Source of the DNA: Bacillaceae bacterium IKA-2 | GTDB taxonomy: Bacteria; Bacillota; Bacilli; Bacillales; Anaerobacillaceae | Reading direction: 5' to 3' | Assembly: GCA_031761875.1 (NCBI GenBank) | Contig: CP134492.1 | Coordinates: 3,844,001 to 3,908,000, forward strand | Length of the DNA: 64,000 nt | Part shown: piece by piece, positions 8,675 to 16,456 of the stretch | Numbering within the stretch: position 1 is the first letter of the stretch | Layout of the letters: every line of letters begins with the position of its first letter | Notes under the pieces: model-generated | Database searches by the model: none | Told to the model about the DNA's origin: nothing | What the model saw: only the letters and a program-made list of their open reading frames with translations | Made by a program: the position numbers and the translations under genes

Positions 8675-9921
8675 CATTCCACCTCCTTGGCATAAAATGG
8701 CGTTTTTAAGAGTGGAACATCTAATGCGCATTGGCTCAAAGATGTTAAGTCTATTCGTAAATAAGTTTTTGTGCTTTCGGTATTCTTGTGACCTAGCACT
8801 TCTGATATAACATGGATGGGTATTTTTTGTTCCAGTAGTTGCCCAGCAAGACTGTGCCTCAAAGCATGAGGACCATGTTTCTTTTCTGTTATGTTTTTAA
8901 TGCCAGCACGACGGAGATAAAAAGTAACAATGCTATGCAAAGTCGATCTATTTAGGCAGTTATATGGCGGGATTGCATGTAGGAAGACATAAGGAAGATC
9001 AGATTTAGGCCGTCCATACTTCAGATAATCGATAATAGCCTCTCCTATTTCTATTAAAAGTGGATGCTCAATCTTATTTTTAGTCTTTTGTTGAACAAGT
9101 GTAATTGTATTCTTTTCCCAGTGTATGTTTTCAAACTTCAACAGACAGATGTCAGAAGCCCTCAATCCCAATCGTGCAGCCAATAGTATCATAGCAGCAT
9201 CACGCTTCCCTTTTGGGCTACTTCTGTCAACAGTATTGATTAATGATTCAACTTCATTTTTCGTATATGTCGTGGGTAGTTTACATTGCTTCTTGTAATT
9301 GTCTTTTGGAATTAGGTATGAAAAGTCAATCCCTGTATACCCATTGTCATGTAGATATCTCATAAACCCACGTAAAGTGGTAAGCATGCTGTGGCGCGTT
9401 GCAGGTGTATAAAAACCAAGCTGATTCACAAATCCTAAAATGTGTTGTTTTTTAATTGCTTCGGTTTCCATGACTCCTTCTTCATTAAAAAAACTAAGAA
9501 AGCGATGAAGATTTAATCGGTAATGACCAAGCGTATTTTCTGTAATACCCAAAGATTTTCGGTGATTAAGGAAATCCACCATAGGATTACCGATGCAACC
9601 ATAAAATTGGTAGGATTTCTTTGCCCTTCTGTATTGGAACGTTCCTGTAGACTGAAATTCAGTTAGAACATCCACACACCGGATTATGCTCTTTTCCCAA
9701 TGGCTAAATTCCTCGTATTTCCCAGTACCAATAAAGTCAGCTATAAATGCTCCACCTACTGACGCTGAATAATACTCAATCTGATTGTTTTCCATAAAAG
9801 TAGCCAGTTTTTGCCACGCGGAACGATATTGGCTTATCCTTGATTCGGAATAGGACATATCCCGAAGGGATTTAACTACTTCTGAGGACAGTTGTTCAAA
9901 TGTTTGATATTTTTGTTCCAT
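8674..9921 (-). CDS. RIT tyrosine recombinase, first of trio
   Basis: This recombinase of about 415 residues has a long N-terminal region, then a SAM-like core-binding domain and a catalytic domain: arginine in GLRASD, lysine in QQKTKNK, HALRHS, histidine in LGHKN and tyrosine in KTYLRI. The ATG at 9919-9921 is chosen over 9927 because GGAGG is 8 bases ahead of it. It is the promoter-proximal gene of the trio and begins about 100 bases inside the right terminal repeat. Confidence 0.9.
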   Translation of the reverse strand: MEQKYQTFEQLSSEVVKSLRDMSYSESRISQYRSAWQKLATFMENNQIEYYSASVGGAFIADFIGTGKYEEFSHWEKSIIRCVDVLTEFQSTGTFQYRRAKKSYQFYGCIGNPMVDFLNHRKSLGITENTLGHYRLNLHRFLSFFNEEGVMETEAIKKQHILGFVNQLGFYTPATRHSMLTTLRGFMRYLHDNGYTGIDFSYLIPKDNYKKQCKLPTTYTKNEVESLINTVDRSSPKGKRDAAMILLAARLGLRASDICLLKFENIHWEKNTITLVQQKTKNKIEHPLLIEIGEAIIDYLKYGRPKSDLPYVFLHAIPPYNCLNRSTLHSIVTFYLRRAGIKNITEKKHGPHALRHSLAGQLLEQKIPIHVISEVLGHKNTESTKTYLRIDLTSLSQCALDVPLLKTPFYAKEVE

Positions 9922-9981
9922 AATCATAACCTCCTATATTTAACGTAGGCGACCTCGCCTATATTAAATATAGCCATTGAA

Positions 9982-9996
9982 AATGTAAAGTAAAAC
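9982..9996. repeat. Right subterminal recombinase-site arm of the RIT element
   Basis: AATGTAAAGTAAAAC is the exact inverse complement of 6661-6675 and pairs with the TTACTTTACATT inside the right terminal repeat. Confidence 0.75.
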
Positions 9997-10018
9997 AACT
10001 AGAATCACTTTGTTTATA

Positions 10019-10069
10019 GTTATCTAACAGCCTTACTTTACATTATCATATACTTTTCATTACCCTTCT
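10019..10069. repeat. Right terminal inverted repeat of the RIT element
   Basis: The inverse complement of 6588-6638 with one mismatch. It ends in ACCCTTCT (10062-10069), where the istA sequence resumes. Confidence 0.92.
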
Positions 10070-10847
10070 CGTTTCCACTGAAACAATTAGTGACGTTGAT
10101 ATCGAATCCGTAGTAGAGTGACAATTTTAGCAAATTCTCATTGAGGACTTTTTCAGTTTTACCTATGAATTTTGATACTACATTTCTCATATTGTCGTAC
10201 ACAATCTCTGAATAAACGCCACCTAACATATCGAAGAAACGCACATGAGAATCCATAAAGACGTCTTGCTTTTGATTCTTATATAAATACGCCCATCTGA
10301 AATCAGCAGCTGGTGAAGATAGTACAGCTAGATGATAGGTATTGATCTCCCCGTTTATTTCTAACTTCACTTCGCCAAAATCATATTCAAGTCTTTGCCC
10401 TAAATCATATGATTGTTTAATAAAGCATTCCTTAGGTTTGTTTCTTTTTTCTCTGATTTTATTTGTAATAGTTGTATATCCAATATCAAACTTTTCATTG
10501 ACTAGCATTTGGTGAATTTGCAAATTAGTCAGCTGTTGTTTATGTCGACCTAACTCTTTACACTTTTCAGATTCACTCTCTAGGATTTCGTCTAATCTGG
10601 TATCGATTTCTGCTGTGTACTTTCTTGGCTTTCTATTTTGAGCATTATACTTTGGTGCCTCGCATATTTTTTCTTGTACTTCTTGTACTTCTTTTTTATT
10701 AACGTCTAAGGCATTCAACAGAGTATTGTTCTTCTGGTACTCATTCCAATAGATTGCGACTGTTTTCCGATTGATGTTTAAAAGCTTGGCAGCTTTTCTA
10801 TTGGATACACCTTGCTGCTTTAGTTTTATTATTGCATGTTTGTCCAT
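10062..10847 (-). pseudogene. istA: IstA transposase, N-terminal fragment
   Basis: The fragment holds the N-terminal helix-turn-helix (LKQQGVSNRKAAKLLNINRKTV) and the first two acidic residues of the DDE core (EYDFGEVKLE, EIVYDNMRN). It runs to CFSGNEKG, where the RIT element enters. The frame continues a few codons into the inverted repeat and stops at 10038. The ATG at 10845-10847 fits the usual IS21 start (MDKHAIIKL) and has GGAG upstream; the frame is open to 10886. Confidence 0.88.
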
Positions 10848-10973
10848 TATCTCAATCACTCCATCCCACCCCTTTACTGCCATCATAACAGTAAGAGATT
10901 AGTGTTAAAGTACTGGACCGTTTTTCAATTGATATTATTCTATTAATGGGCCACTTTTAGAGTATCATAAACA

Positions 10974-10979
10974 CTTTGC
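10974..10979. repeat. 6-bp target-site duplication of the IS21-family element (right copy)
   Basis: CTTTGC, identical to 5077-5082, adjoining the outermost CATAAACA of the element. Confidence 0.8.
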
Positions 10980-11984
10980 CCCTTTACTTTCAAATTGCTT
11001 TTTCATATAACGATATATTTTACCGATCGTTGTATATTTTTTTAGTATTTTAATCGCTTCATCGTTATTATAGGAACACATTTCACTAAGTTCATAAGAT
11101 TCTATAAACGAAATATTTGATTCGTCTTTTTTTGATTGTTGATACAAATAAAGAGTGAAAGGATTAATGCCCCTATTGATACTCATTAAATCCCTAAGCG
11201 TTTTAATGTCTTGCTTATTAAGTCTTAAAACCTTATTTAGAGTTTTTCCATTCCAATTTATTACCCTATACATGTTATTTCCATAAATCTTTTCTTTTAC
11301 AAAATTTGATAATCCTAGTTTTGTTAAATACTCCACACACGGATATTTAGCAGCAAGATCAAAAAAGTTAAGCATGTCGTCAAAATGGTACTGCTCCCAT
11401 GTACAATACTGAAACAAAGTTCCCTCAACCGCTTTTGAAATGCTTTTTCGTGAGTAGTAGCAATTCTTGTACCTCATAACCCCAGTACTTTCAGAATAAA
11501 TTGATCGCCTTTTGCGCCAATTTCCCTTCCATTCCTGGTCTATCATCACACTTTTACCAGGTTCAAAAACGTACATTGCAGTTACTCTAAATTTAGTTTC
11601 TGCACTTCTATAACATTCTCTGTAATCCCTTATTACATGGATACCTCTTGCGGTGATAGCGTTAGGACTTGTAAGAGACTTTTCGTACCAGACAAAATAC
11701 GCTTCATCATACATTTTGCCCCTGCCTCTACCGCTTGATTTAGCAACGCATTCGGACTCACATTCTGTACAGCGTACTCTTTCATTGTGCTTATGATTGT
11801 CTGTTCTGAATGTCTTTTTACAATGCGTACAATAACCATACTGTTGACCTGATCCGCTTCGTTGAGTGAAAATGTATCTGCTACCTAATAGGACTTCATC
11901 GTTAACGTAATCCATTATTTCCTTGCTCACTTTATCTGGAAAGTGAGCATGTATTTCTTCTTGCTCTTTTTTACAAAGCTCCAT
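10974..11984 (-). pseudogene. PcfJ-like protein, N-terminal fragment
   Basis: About 335 residues of a PcfJ-like protein, with a zinc-ribbon-like CTHCKKTFR ... VRCTECESEC at about residues 52-80, up to the IS21 insertion point (ESKGAK). The open frame ends at 10965, three codons into the IS. GGAGGCGAC lies ahead of the ATG at 11982-11984. PcfJ-like proteins occur on Gram-positive plasmids and prophages, normally beside pcfK; their function is not established. The gene is inactivated, and its remaining part is at 4543-5082. Confidence 0.85.
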
Positions 11985-11999
11985 AGGATAGTCGCCTCC

Positions 12000-12368
12000 T
12001 TACATAAAATCTCCAAGCTTTACATCGAAATCATTAGATTTAGTACCGGTTTCCTTTGTTTTAATTACAGTTTGTGCGGTTTTAGTAACGCTTTTAGCTG
12101 CTTTTGTATCAATTTCGAAATATTTAAGAACAACCTCAAAACCTTCTTGATCGGTGAGAACCGCGCAATTTCCGACTTTTTTCTTTTCAGCTGCCGCCCT
12201 CATTGCGTCTAGACTTTTAGCAATTGTTTTATCTTTAGGTGTTACTTTATCGTTGTCTTGAGGGTTATTATCAATATGATCAAGTAAAAATCCTCCAACT
12301 ATTTGAAAATAAGGATTGTTACTATTTTTGCTCATTTCTTCTTTAATTTTCACTACTGCTGCACTCAT
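12000..12368 (-). CDS. PcfK-like protein
   Basis: This 122-residue protein matches PcfK-like proteins in its conserved blocks YFQIVGGFLLDHID, DKTIAKSLDAMRAAAEKKKVG and VLTDQEGFEVVLKYF. It lies 15 bases upstream of the pcfJ fragment, the usual partner gene. The function is unknown, and the tail after about residue 95 is Thr/Lys-rich and variable. Confidence 0.8.
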   Translation of the reverse strand: MSAAVVKIKEEMSKNSNNPYFQIVGGFLLDHIDNNPQDNDKVTPKDKTIAKSLDAMRAAAEKKKVGNCAVLTDQEGFEVVLKYFEIDTKAAKSVTKTAQTVIKTKETGTKSNDFDVKLGDFM

Positions 12369-12413
12369 CGCTTAACATCCTTTCGTTGCAAGTTTGGTTG
12401 AATTGTGACATTA

Positions 12414-12713
12414 CTAAAAATTATCATCAGGTCCTTCTAATAAAAATTGATCTGACTCCCCGTCCCACCAATCACCAAATACAAAAGCAAGCGGCGCGAT
12501 ATCGATACTTTCTGTGTCACTACTTAGATAATCAACTAAATAATTATTAAATCTATCTTCCGTCTTTTTGTCTGATTTATTAATGATTTCATTGATTATT
12601 TTTCGGTTATCCTCATTATTTTCGATTAGGACATAATTGCAAATGACACCGTCAGCATCGCTTTCAGTAAAATCAATTGAGTTTATTAATTCTAACGCTT
12701 TTTCAACTTCCAT
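12414..12713 (-). CDS. Hypothetical acidic phage protein
   Basis: About 99 residues, strongly acidic, ending FGDWWDGESDQFLLEGPDDNF-like. No family is recognised. The ATG at 12711-12713 is 8 bases from AGAGGA, better than the ATG two codons earlier. A small acidic protein in a phage early region could be a DNA mimic or host-takeover factor, but nothing here proves that. Confidence 0.5.
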   Translation of the reverse strand: MEVEKALELINSIDFTESDADGVICNYVLIENNEDNRKIINEIINKSDKKTEDRFNNYLVDYLSSDTESIDIAPLAFVFGDWWDGESDQFLLEGPDDNF

Positions 12714-12754
12714 ATTCATCTTCCTCTCTTATTTCGCTTCATGTATCTAACCTA

Positions 12755-13021
12755 TTAACGAAAATGACCATGACGTTTCATAATCTCAACAATTTCATTA
12801 ACATATGGTTCGTCTACATTTATTACAATATAAGAGTTAAAGGGTTGCTTACCGTCTTTAACTCTTCCTATTTCAATGTCAATTATCACATTTTCTATGG
12901 CTCTGTTCATTTTTTCTACTTCTCTTTTATCGCCATACTTTTCAATATCTTTTTCATTTAAAATAGTATACTTGCGTTCTCTACCTTCTAATATAGTTCC
13001 TGAAAAAGCAGACTCTGACAT
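12755..13021 (-). CDS. Hypothetical small phage protein
   Basis: An 88-residue soluble protein with an alternating beta/alpha pattern (YTILNEKDIEKYG, YIVINVDEPYVNEIVEIM). The open frame reaches 13045, but AGAGGAGA stands 8 bases before the ATG at 13019-13021. No family is recognised. It lies in the early operon upstream of the acidic protein. Confidence 0.5.
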   Translation of the reverse strand: MSESAFSGTILEGRERKYTILNEKDIEKYGDKREVEKMNRAIENVIIDIEIGRVKDGKQPFNSYIVINVDEPYVNEIVEIMKRHGHFR

Positions 13022-13082
13022 TTGAATTTCTCCTCTCTTTTCCAAATTAAGTTTAGTAAAATCAAATTATTCAGCGTTTAAT

Positions 13083-13316
13083 TTAAAACAAACTCATCTG
13101 CTGCCATTCTTCGAGAGGAAGTAGTGGCGCCTCTTTAATTTTGACCTCTTCCTCTTCAATCACCTGAAACCGTTGCATCTTATAACAACCCATATGTGCA
13201 TTTTTATTATTGAAGCGACTAACGTAAACGTGATGAGGTCCATTCTCAAAAATAAAATACGACTTTCCTTTTTGAAGTGTTGTGCTTTCTCTATCGTCAA
13301 CACATAGGCCTTTCAT
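13083..13316 (-). CDS. Small phage protein ending in a sliding-clamp-binding-like motif
   Basis: A 77-residue, beta-rich protein (KGKSYFIFENG, YVSRFNN, RFQVIEEEE) followed by a linker and the extreme C-terminal WQQMSLF. QMSLF differs by one residue from the established bacterial beta-clamp-binding consensus QL(S/D)LF and sits in the exposed terminal position used by many clamp clients. AGGAGG precedes the ATG. Binding to the replication clamp is an inference from the motif alone. Confidence 0.55.
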   Translation of the reverse strand: MKGLCVDDRESTTLQKGKSYFIFENGPHHVYVSRFNNKNAHMGCYKMQRFQVIEEEEVKIKEAPLLPLEEWQQMSLF

Positions 13317-13334
13317 TTTATTCCTCCTGGAAAC

Positions 13335-13520
13335 TTATATTTTTTTAATAGTCTTTATTTCAATTCGATCAACTTTCCCATTTACCCAAACGGCAATTTG
13401 TTCTCCGAAACCTGAAACTGGAGCTTCGACCGGCGTTAATTCTCCATCTCCAACAATGTACAAACAATTATTTGTTAAATCTATTTCAACTGACTTTTTT
13501 TGTGGTTTTGGATTGATCAA
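13335..13520 (-). CDS. DUF3954-family small phage protein
   Basis: A 61-residue protein whose pattern IDLTNNCLYIVGDGELTPVE ... GFGEQ ... WVNGKVDRIE matches DUF3954 proteins of Bacillus prophages. The start is TTG at 13518-13520, with GGGGTTAGG upstream; there is no ATG in range. The function is unknown. Confidence 0.65.
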   Translation of the reverse strand: MINPKPQKKSVEIDLTNNCLYIVGDGELTPVEAPVSGFGEQIAVWVNGKVDRIEIKTIKKI

Positions 13521-13559
13521 AATTACCTAACCCCTTTTTATTTTAATAATTATTAAACA

Positions 13560-13706
13560 TTAAGTAATGACTTTCCAACCTTTTCTAGTTCGACTATTCA
13601 ACTCATGTTTTTGTAATGGTTCAAACAAAAATACACGTTGATTTTCTTCTTTTCTAAAGAGCAAGTACCATTTTGGCTTTCGCTTCATTTTCCTAGCCAT
13701 CGGCAT
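13560..13706 (-). CDS. Small basic phage protein (48 residues)
   Basis: The frame starts MPMARKMKRKPKWYLLF and ends RKGWKVIT. It is coupled to the dUTPase gene: the dUTPase stop and this ATG share a base (TAATG at 13704-13708), and AAGGA is 6 bases ahead. It is highly basic and aromatic. No family is recognised, but the coupling and ribosome-binding site support a real gene. Confidence 0.55.
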   Translation of the reverse strand: MPMARKMKRKPKWYLLFRKEENQRVFLFEPLQKHELNSRTRKGWKVIT

Positions 13707-14254
13707 TAATATCCTTGTTCTTGACGTTTGTGATTTGTTTCGTTTTTTTCAAAGTAAGCGTCCTCGATCTGCTCCCAGGTAAACCCAAGTATGCTTCCTA
13801 ACCCTATAAACATTTCTACTATCCAGTAATACCTTGGTAATCTTCCATAATCCCACAAAGAACCTATTTCTCGATACAGTCTATTGAATTGAGTTACCGT
13901 TTCAGGATATACCTCTGTTGTAAAAACTCGATTTATGTTTGCGTCTATCTCCAAGCCGATATCTAAGACACAATGTAAGCAATCAACGTATTCTTCTAAT
14001 AATGGGTTTTTAATAACTTTATTAGGTTTACCGTTCGCCCATTCAACTTTAGGTATTGATTTTCTAGGTTTCTGATCCTTACTCCAATACTTCCATGTGC
14101 GCTGTTCGTTTGCGAGCTCCCCAAGCTCCACTTGCAGAGCTAAAAATTTATGCGGTAATAAATTGCACCCTTGGAGATTGTGTTCTTTAACGATCCGTTC
14201 CTCCAACACTTTCTGAGCTTCGAATAGTTTTGCTAGATTATAGTTATCAGCCAT
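13706..14254 (-). CDS. Dimeric dUTPase (dUTP diphosphatase, all-alpha NTP-PPase type)
   Basis: A 182-residue protein with the helical NTP-pyrophosphatase motifs: LQVELGELANEQRTWKYW (the E-x-x-E metal-binding helix) and EYVDCLHCVLDIGLE (E-x-x-D helix), plus the basic C-terminal YFEKNETNHKRQ. It would hydrolyse dUTP to dUMP and PPi, keeping uracil out of phage DNA. It lies between ssb and the small basic gene, with which it shares a stop/start. Confidence 0.85.
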   Translation of the reverse strand: MADNYNLAKLFEAQKVLEERIVKEHNLQGCNLLPHKFLALQVELGELANEQRTWKYWSKDQKPRKSIPKVEWANGKPNKVIKNPLLEEYVDCLHCVLDIGLEIDANINRVFTTEVYPETVTQFNRLYREIGSLWDYGRLPRYYWIVEMFIGLGSILGFTWEQIEDAYFEKNETNHKRQEQGY

Positions 14255-14314
14255 TAATATCGACCACCCTCTCGTTTACATTTTCAATCCCTCGGTGATA
14301 GTCCTTGGTTGTTG

Positions 14315-14728
14315 TCATCTTATGAATGGATCGTTATTATTTTGATTAGAATTGTAACCGTTTGTGCCTTGGTGGTGGTTTTGTTGATTGTCGCCTCTAC
14401 TTTGGCTACTCTTTGGTTCAAGAAATTGCACACTGTCCGCTACAACTTCAACCACGAATACTTTTTTCCCTTCGTTGTTTTCGTATGAGCGGCTTTGCAA
14501 ACGACCATCAACACCCGTAAGGCTGCCTTTTCGTAAGAAGTTCGCAACATTTTCCGCTTGTTTTCGCCAAACGATTATATTTAAAAAATCAGCTTCCTTA
14601 TTTCCGTCCGAACTAGAAAATGGACGATTTACTGCTAGTGTAAAACTTCCAACCGCAATACCGTTCGGTGTATACCTGAGCTCAGGATCTCTAACCAGGC
14701 GCCCAACAAGAACTACTCTGTTTAACAT
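14315..14728 (-). CDS. ssb: Single-stranded DNA-binding protein, lacking the acidic C-terminal tip
   Basis: A 137-residue protein with the OB fold of bacterial SSB at residues 1-105 ([36 protein letters not shown]). A Gln/Asn-rich linker follows, ending NNNDPFIR. Bacterial and most phage SSBs end in DDDLPF, which docks partner proteins; here that tip is missing. The bases after the stop do not encode it in another frame. AAAGGATG precedes the ATG. The protein should bind ssDNA but may not recruit host partners normally. Confidence 0.9.
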   Translation of the reverse strand: MLNRVVLVGRLVRDPELRYTPNGIAVGSFTLAVNRPFSSSDGNKEADFLNIIVWRKQAENVANFLRKGSLTGVDGRLQSRSYENNEGKKVFVVEVVADSVQFLEPKSSQSRGDNQQNHHQGTNGYNSNQNNNDPFIR

Positions 14729-14776
14729 GTTTTATCATCCTTTACTTTTCTCTTAATTACTTAATGGTCGTCATAT

Positions 14777-15082
14777 TTACTTGAGTAAATTGGCTTTTGA
14801 ACGCAATTGTAATTTTCTTAATTTTGATGGTAATGCAACTTGCTTGTGTAATTCATGGTGATGAGGGCAAAGGTCAGCTCCATTTATTTTATGGCGACAT
14901 TCTGTGCATAAAGGTAGATCACAAGTTTCATGTCTTGATCTCCAGTTCGTTTCCATAAATTCTTTGTAATTACGCATAAAAATAGGGTGAAAATTGTAGT
15001 TAATAACATAATCACATAACCTAGTCGCTTCTCTTACTTTGCATATTGGACATGGGTTTTTAAAAACATTAACGTCATTCAT
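14777..15082 (-). CDS. Phage zinc-finger-like protein
   Basis: A 101-residue protein with a likely metal-binding arrangement: CPICKVREATRLC near the N-terminus, then LPLCTECRHKINGADLC followed by HHHELH. The layout suggests two zinc-binding clusters. Function is not recognised. It lies just upstream of ssb in the replication operon. Confidence 0.55.
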   Translation of the reverse strand: MNDVNVFKNPCPICKVREATRLCDYVINYNFHPIFMRNYKEFMETNWRSRHETCDLPLCTECRHKINGADLCPHHHELHKQVALPSKLRKLQLRSKANLLK

Positions 15083-15119
15083 AAATTTTCATTCCTTTTA
15101 CCGCTGCAATAACTACGCA

Positions 15120-15797
15120 TCAATCGTATTCAGGGTTTGCAAAACTCGTTTCATACCTGTCGACGATCAACTTTGCTTTTCGAGTCCACATTTTGAAAAT
15201 GGTTGCATCAGCTCCGTATAATCCACCCATTATTACTTTATTGTCAAAACTTTTAGCGCCAATTTCCGCTCTCCAAACCGTTCCATCTTCATTTAGTACA
15301 ACTTTATATTTACATTCGTGCCAACTTTTATCTTCCTCTGCATCAATATAGATGTAAATGTTGTTGTATTTATTTTCAATAACCACCGTTATTTCTTGAA
15401 ATTCCTCATAACTCAATTCATTTAATTCGCAATCATCTTCAACGATCTCTTTTATCAGATCGGATAACTTATATTCTTCTTTTGAAGTACCTAAGATTTT
15501 TTGAATACTTTCCTGGATGCGCTTTGCTCCTTCTTCATGTATTGAATGTTCTAATTCAGATTTAATTATGTTCATTACAACTTGGTTATAAGAGGGAATG
15601 TCAAGATTTTCTAAGTTGAATTGCATTTTATTTTGCACTTGTTCTTTTAACCCTTTACCGAAATCGCTATAACTTCTTAGTGAGTCTTTGACAATATCGT
15701 TAATGGTTGATTTAAGGTGTTCCTTTGCAATTTTTTCAACATAACCTTCTTTTTTCAATTCAGAAAGAGTATCATTTACGATTAAATTTAAGTCCAT
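15120..15797 (-). CDS. Hypothetical phage protein (225 residues)
   Basis: A helical, acidic protein. The N-terminal two-thirds is mostly alpha-helical (LSELKKEGYVEKIAKEHL); the C-terminal part looks beta-rich (NIYIYIDAEEDKSWHECKYKVVLNEDG). AAAGGGG precedes the ATG. No family is recognised. Confidence 0.5.
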   Translation of the reverse strand: MDLNLIVNDTLSELKKEGYVEKIAKEHLKSTINDIVKDSLRSYSDFGKGLKEQVQNKMQFNLENLDIPSYNQVVMNIIKSELEHSIHEEGAKRIQESIQKILGTSKEEYKLSDLIKEIVEDDCELNELSYEEFQEITVVIENKYNNIYIYIDAEEDKSWHECKYKVVLNEDGTVWRAEIGAKSFDNKVIMGGLYGADATIFKMWTRKAKLIVDRYETSFANPEYD

Positions 15798-15840
15798 TAT
15801 TTTTACCCCTTTTCATTTTTTACTGCGTATAACATCTCGA

Positions 15841-15978
15841 CTATAAATTTAATAGTATTAAAAACGCTACAACTAAAGATGATACGCATATGCAGATAAT
15901 TAGTTTGTTAATAGATTTAATGTCATCTTGACTGAGTTCCTGATCATCGTCATGTTTTTTCGAATACCTTTTACTCAT
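15841..15978 (-). CDS. Small single-span membrane protein (45 residues)
   Basis: The frame encodes a charged N-terminus (MSKRYSKKHDDDQELSQ) and a hydrophobic C-terminal helix (LIICICVSSLVVAFLILLNL). Its ATG at 15976-15978 overlaps the stop of the upstream gene (ATGAGTAA), which suggests coupling. No family is recognised. Confidence 0.5.
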   Translation of the reverse strand: MSKRYSKKHDDDQELSQDDIKSINKLIICICVSSLVVAFLILLNL

Positions 15979-16144
15979 TTTTTAACCCATGTTTCTGTAA
16001 TTCTTGGAGCTCAGTTAAAACTAATTCCTCTATCGCCCTGCCACATGGTAGCGTTTCTTGCCCCTTGTTTTTAAAATATTCAACGAGCTCTTTTTTCTTC
16101 GCTTCGACCGCTTCTCGTAATCTATTAGCTTGTGAGTTTGCCAT
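15971..16144 (-). CDS. FbpA-like small basic protein
   Basis: A 57-residue protein with LREAVEAKKKELVEYFKNKG and a following L-x-x-L-T-x-x-E-L segment, resembling the Fur-regulated basic protein A (FbpA) domain found in Bacillus phages and chromosomes. The ATG at 16142-16144 follows GGGGAGTG; the frame is open to 16174. The resemblance is moderate and the function is not established. Confidence 0.45.
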   Translation of the reverse strand: MANSQANRLREAVEAKKKELVEYFKNKGQETLPCGRAIEELVLTELQELQKHGLKNE

Positions 16145-16161
16145 TTGTTTCACTCCCCTTT

Positions 16162-16455
16162 TCAAATATCCCACAAAAAATAATAGCCTTTTGTTATCTC
16201 CTTTCTTTTTCTTGGTAGCAAAATCTTAAAAGCAACAATTGTTCCGTTCGGTTTAAAAGGGACAGATGTAGCACTTTCAATTTCATGTAAATTAACTTCT
16301 TTACCTTTTTGAGATAATGAAGTTTGTTTAGAGTTAAATTCTGAGCAAGTGCTGTTTTTACCTAACATAACGCTTTCCGCATCTTCAAATTTAACCGAAC
16401 GATATTCTTTTCCTAATTCAACTATTTTTTCATTAATAAAATCTTTTAATTCCAT
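16162..16455 (-). CDS. Hypothetical phage protein
   Basis: A 97-residue protein with a helical N-terminus and a C-terminal basic beta segment (IVAFKILLPRKRKEI). The preferred ATG (16453-16455) lies one base past the stop of the upstream gene (TGAAATG), so the two appear translationally coupled. No family is recognised. Confidence 0.45.
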   Translation of the reverse strand: MELKDFINEKIVELGKEYRSVKFEDAESVMLGKNSTCSEFNSKQTSLSQKGKEVNLHEIESATSVPFKPNGTIVAFKILLPRKRKEITKGYYFLWDI

Positions 16456-16456
16456 T

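Larger units (their letters stand above)
6570..10069 (-). mobile_element. RIT-type element (recombinase in trio) inserted in istA
   Basis: Three overlapping tyrosine recombinase genes in one orientation (9921-8674, 8674-7703, 7716-6697) are bounded by 51-bp terminal inverted repeats (6588-6638 and 10019-10069, one mismatch). A second mirrored motif lies just inside each end. This is the layout described for RIT elements. ACCCTTCT, the target sequence in istA, is present at both junctions (6562-6569 and 10062-10069). Excision of the 3,500 bases between them restores istA in frame. An extra 18-bp palindrome (AATGCAAAGCTTTACATT, 6570-6587) lies only at the left junction. Confidence 0.88.
5083..10973 (-). 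mobile_element. IS21-family insertion sequence, itself interrupted by a recombinase-trio element
   Basis: The ends are imperfect inverted repeats. The left end reads TGTATTTGTCAACTCAAAAG; the reverse complement of the right end reads TGTTTATGATACTCTAAAAG. Each is followed by internal GGTCC/GGCCC repeat blocks, as expected for the multiple transposase-binding repeats of IS21. It carries istA (now split) and istB. Without the 3.5-kb inner insertion it would be about 2.39 kb, a normal IS21 length. It is inserted in the prophage pcfJ gene with a 6-bp target duplication. The broken istA makes it non-autonomous. Confidence 0.9.

Noticed and set aside
6697-9921. Tn554-type transposon
   Set aside because: In Tn554 the third gene is not a tyrosine recombinase. 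Here all three carry a full R-K-H-R-H-Y set and the ends have long inverted repeats, so RIT fits better.
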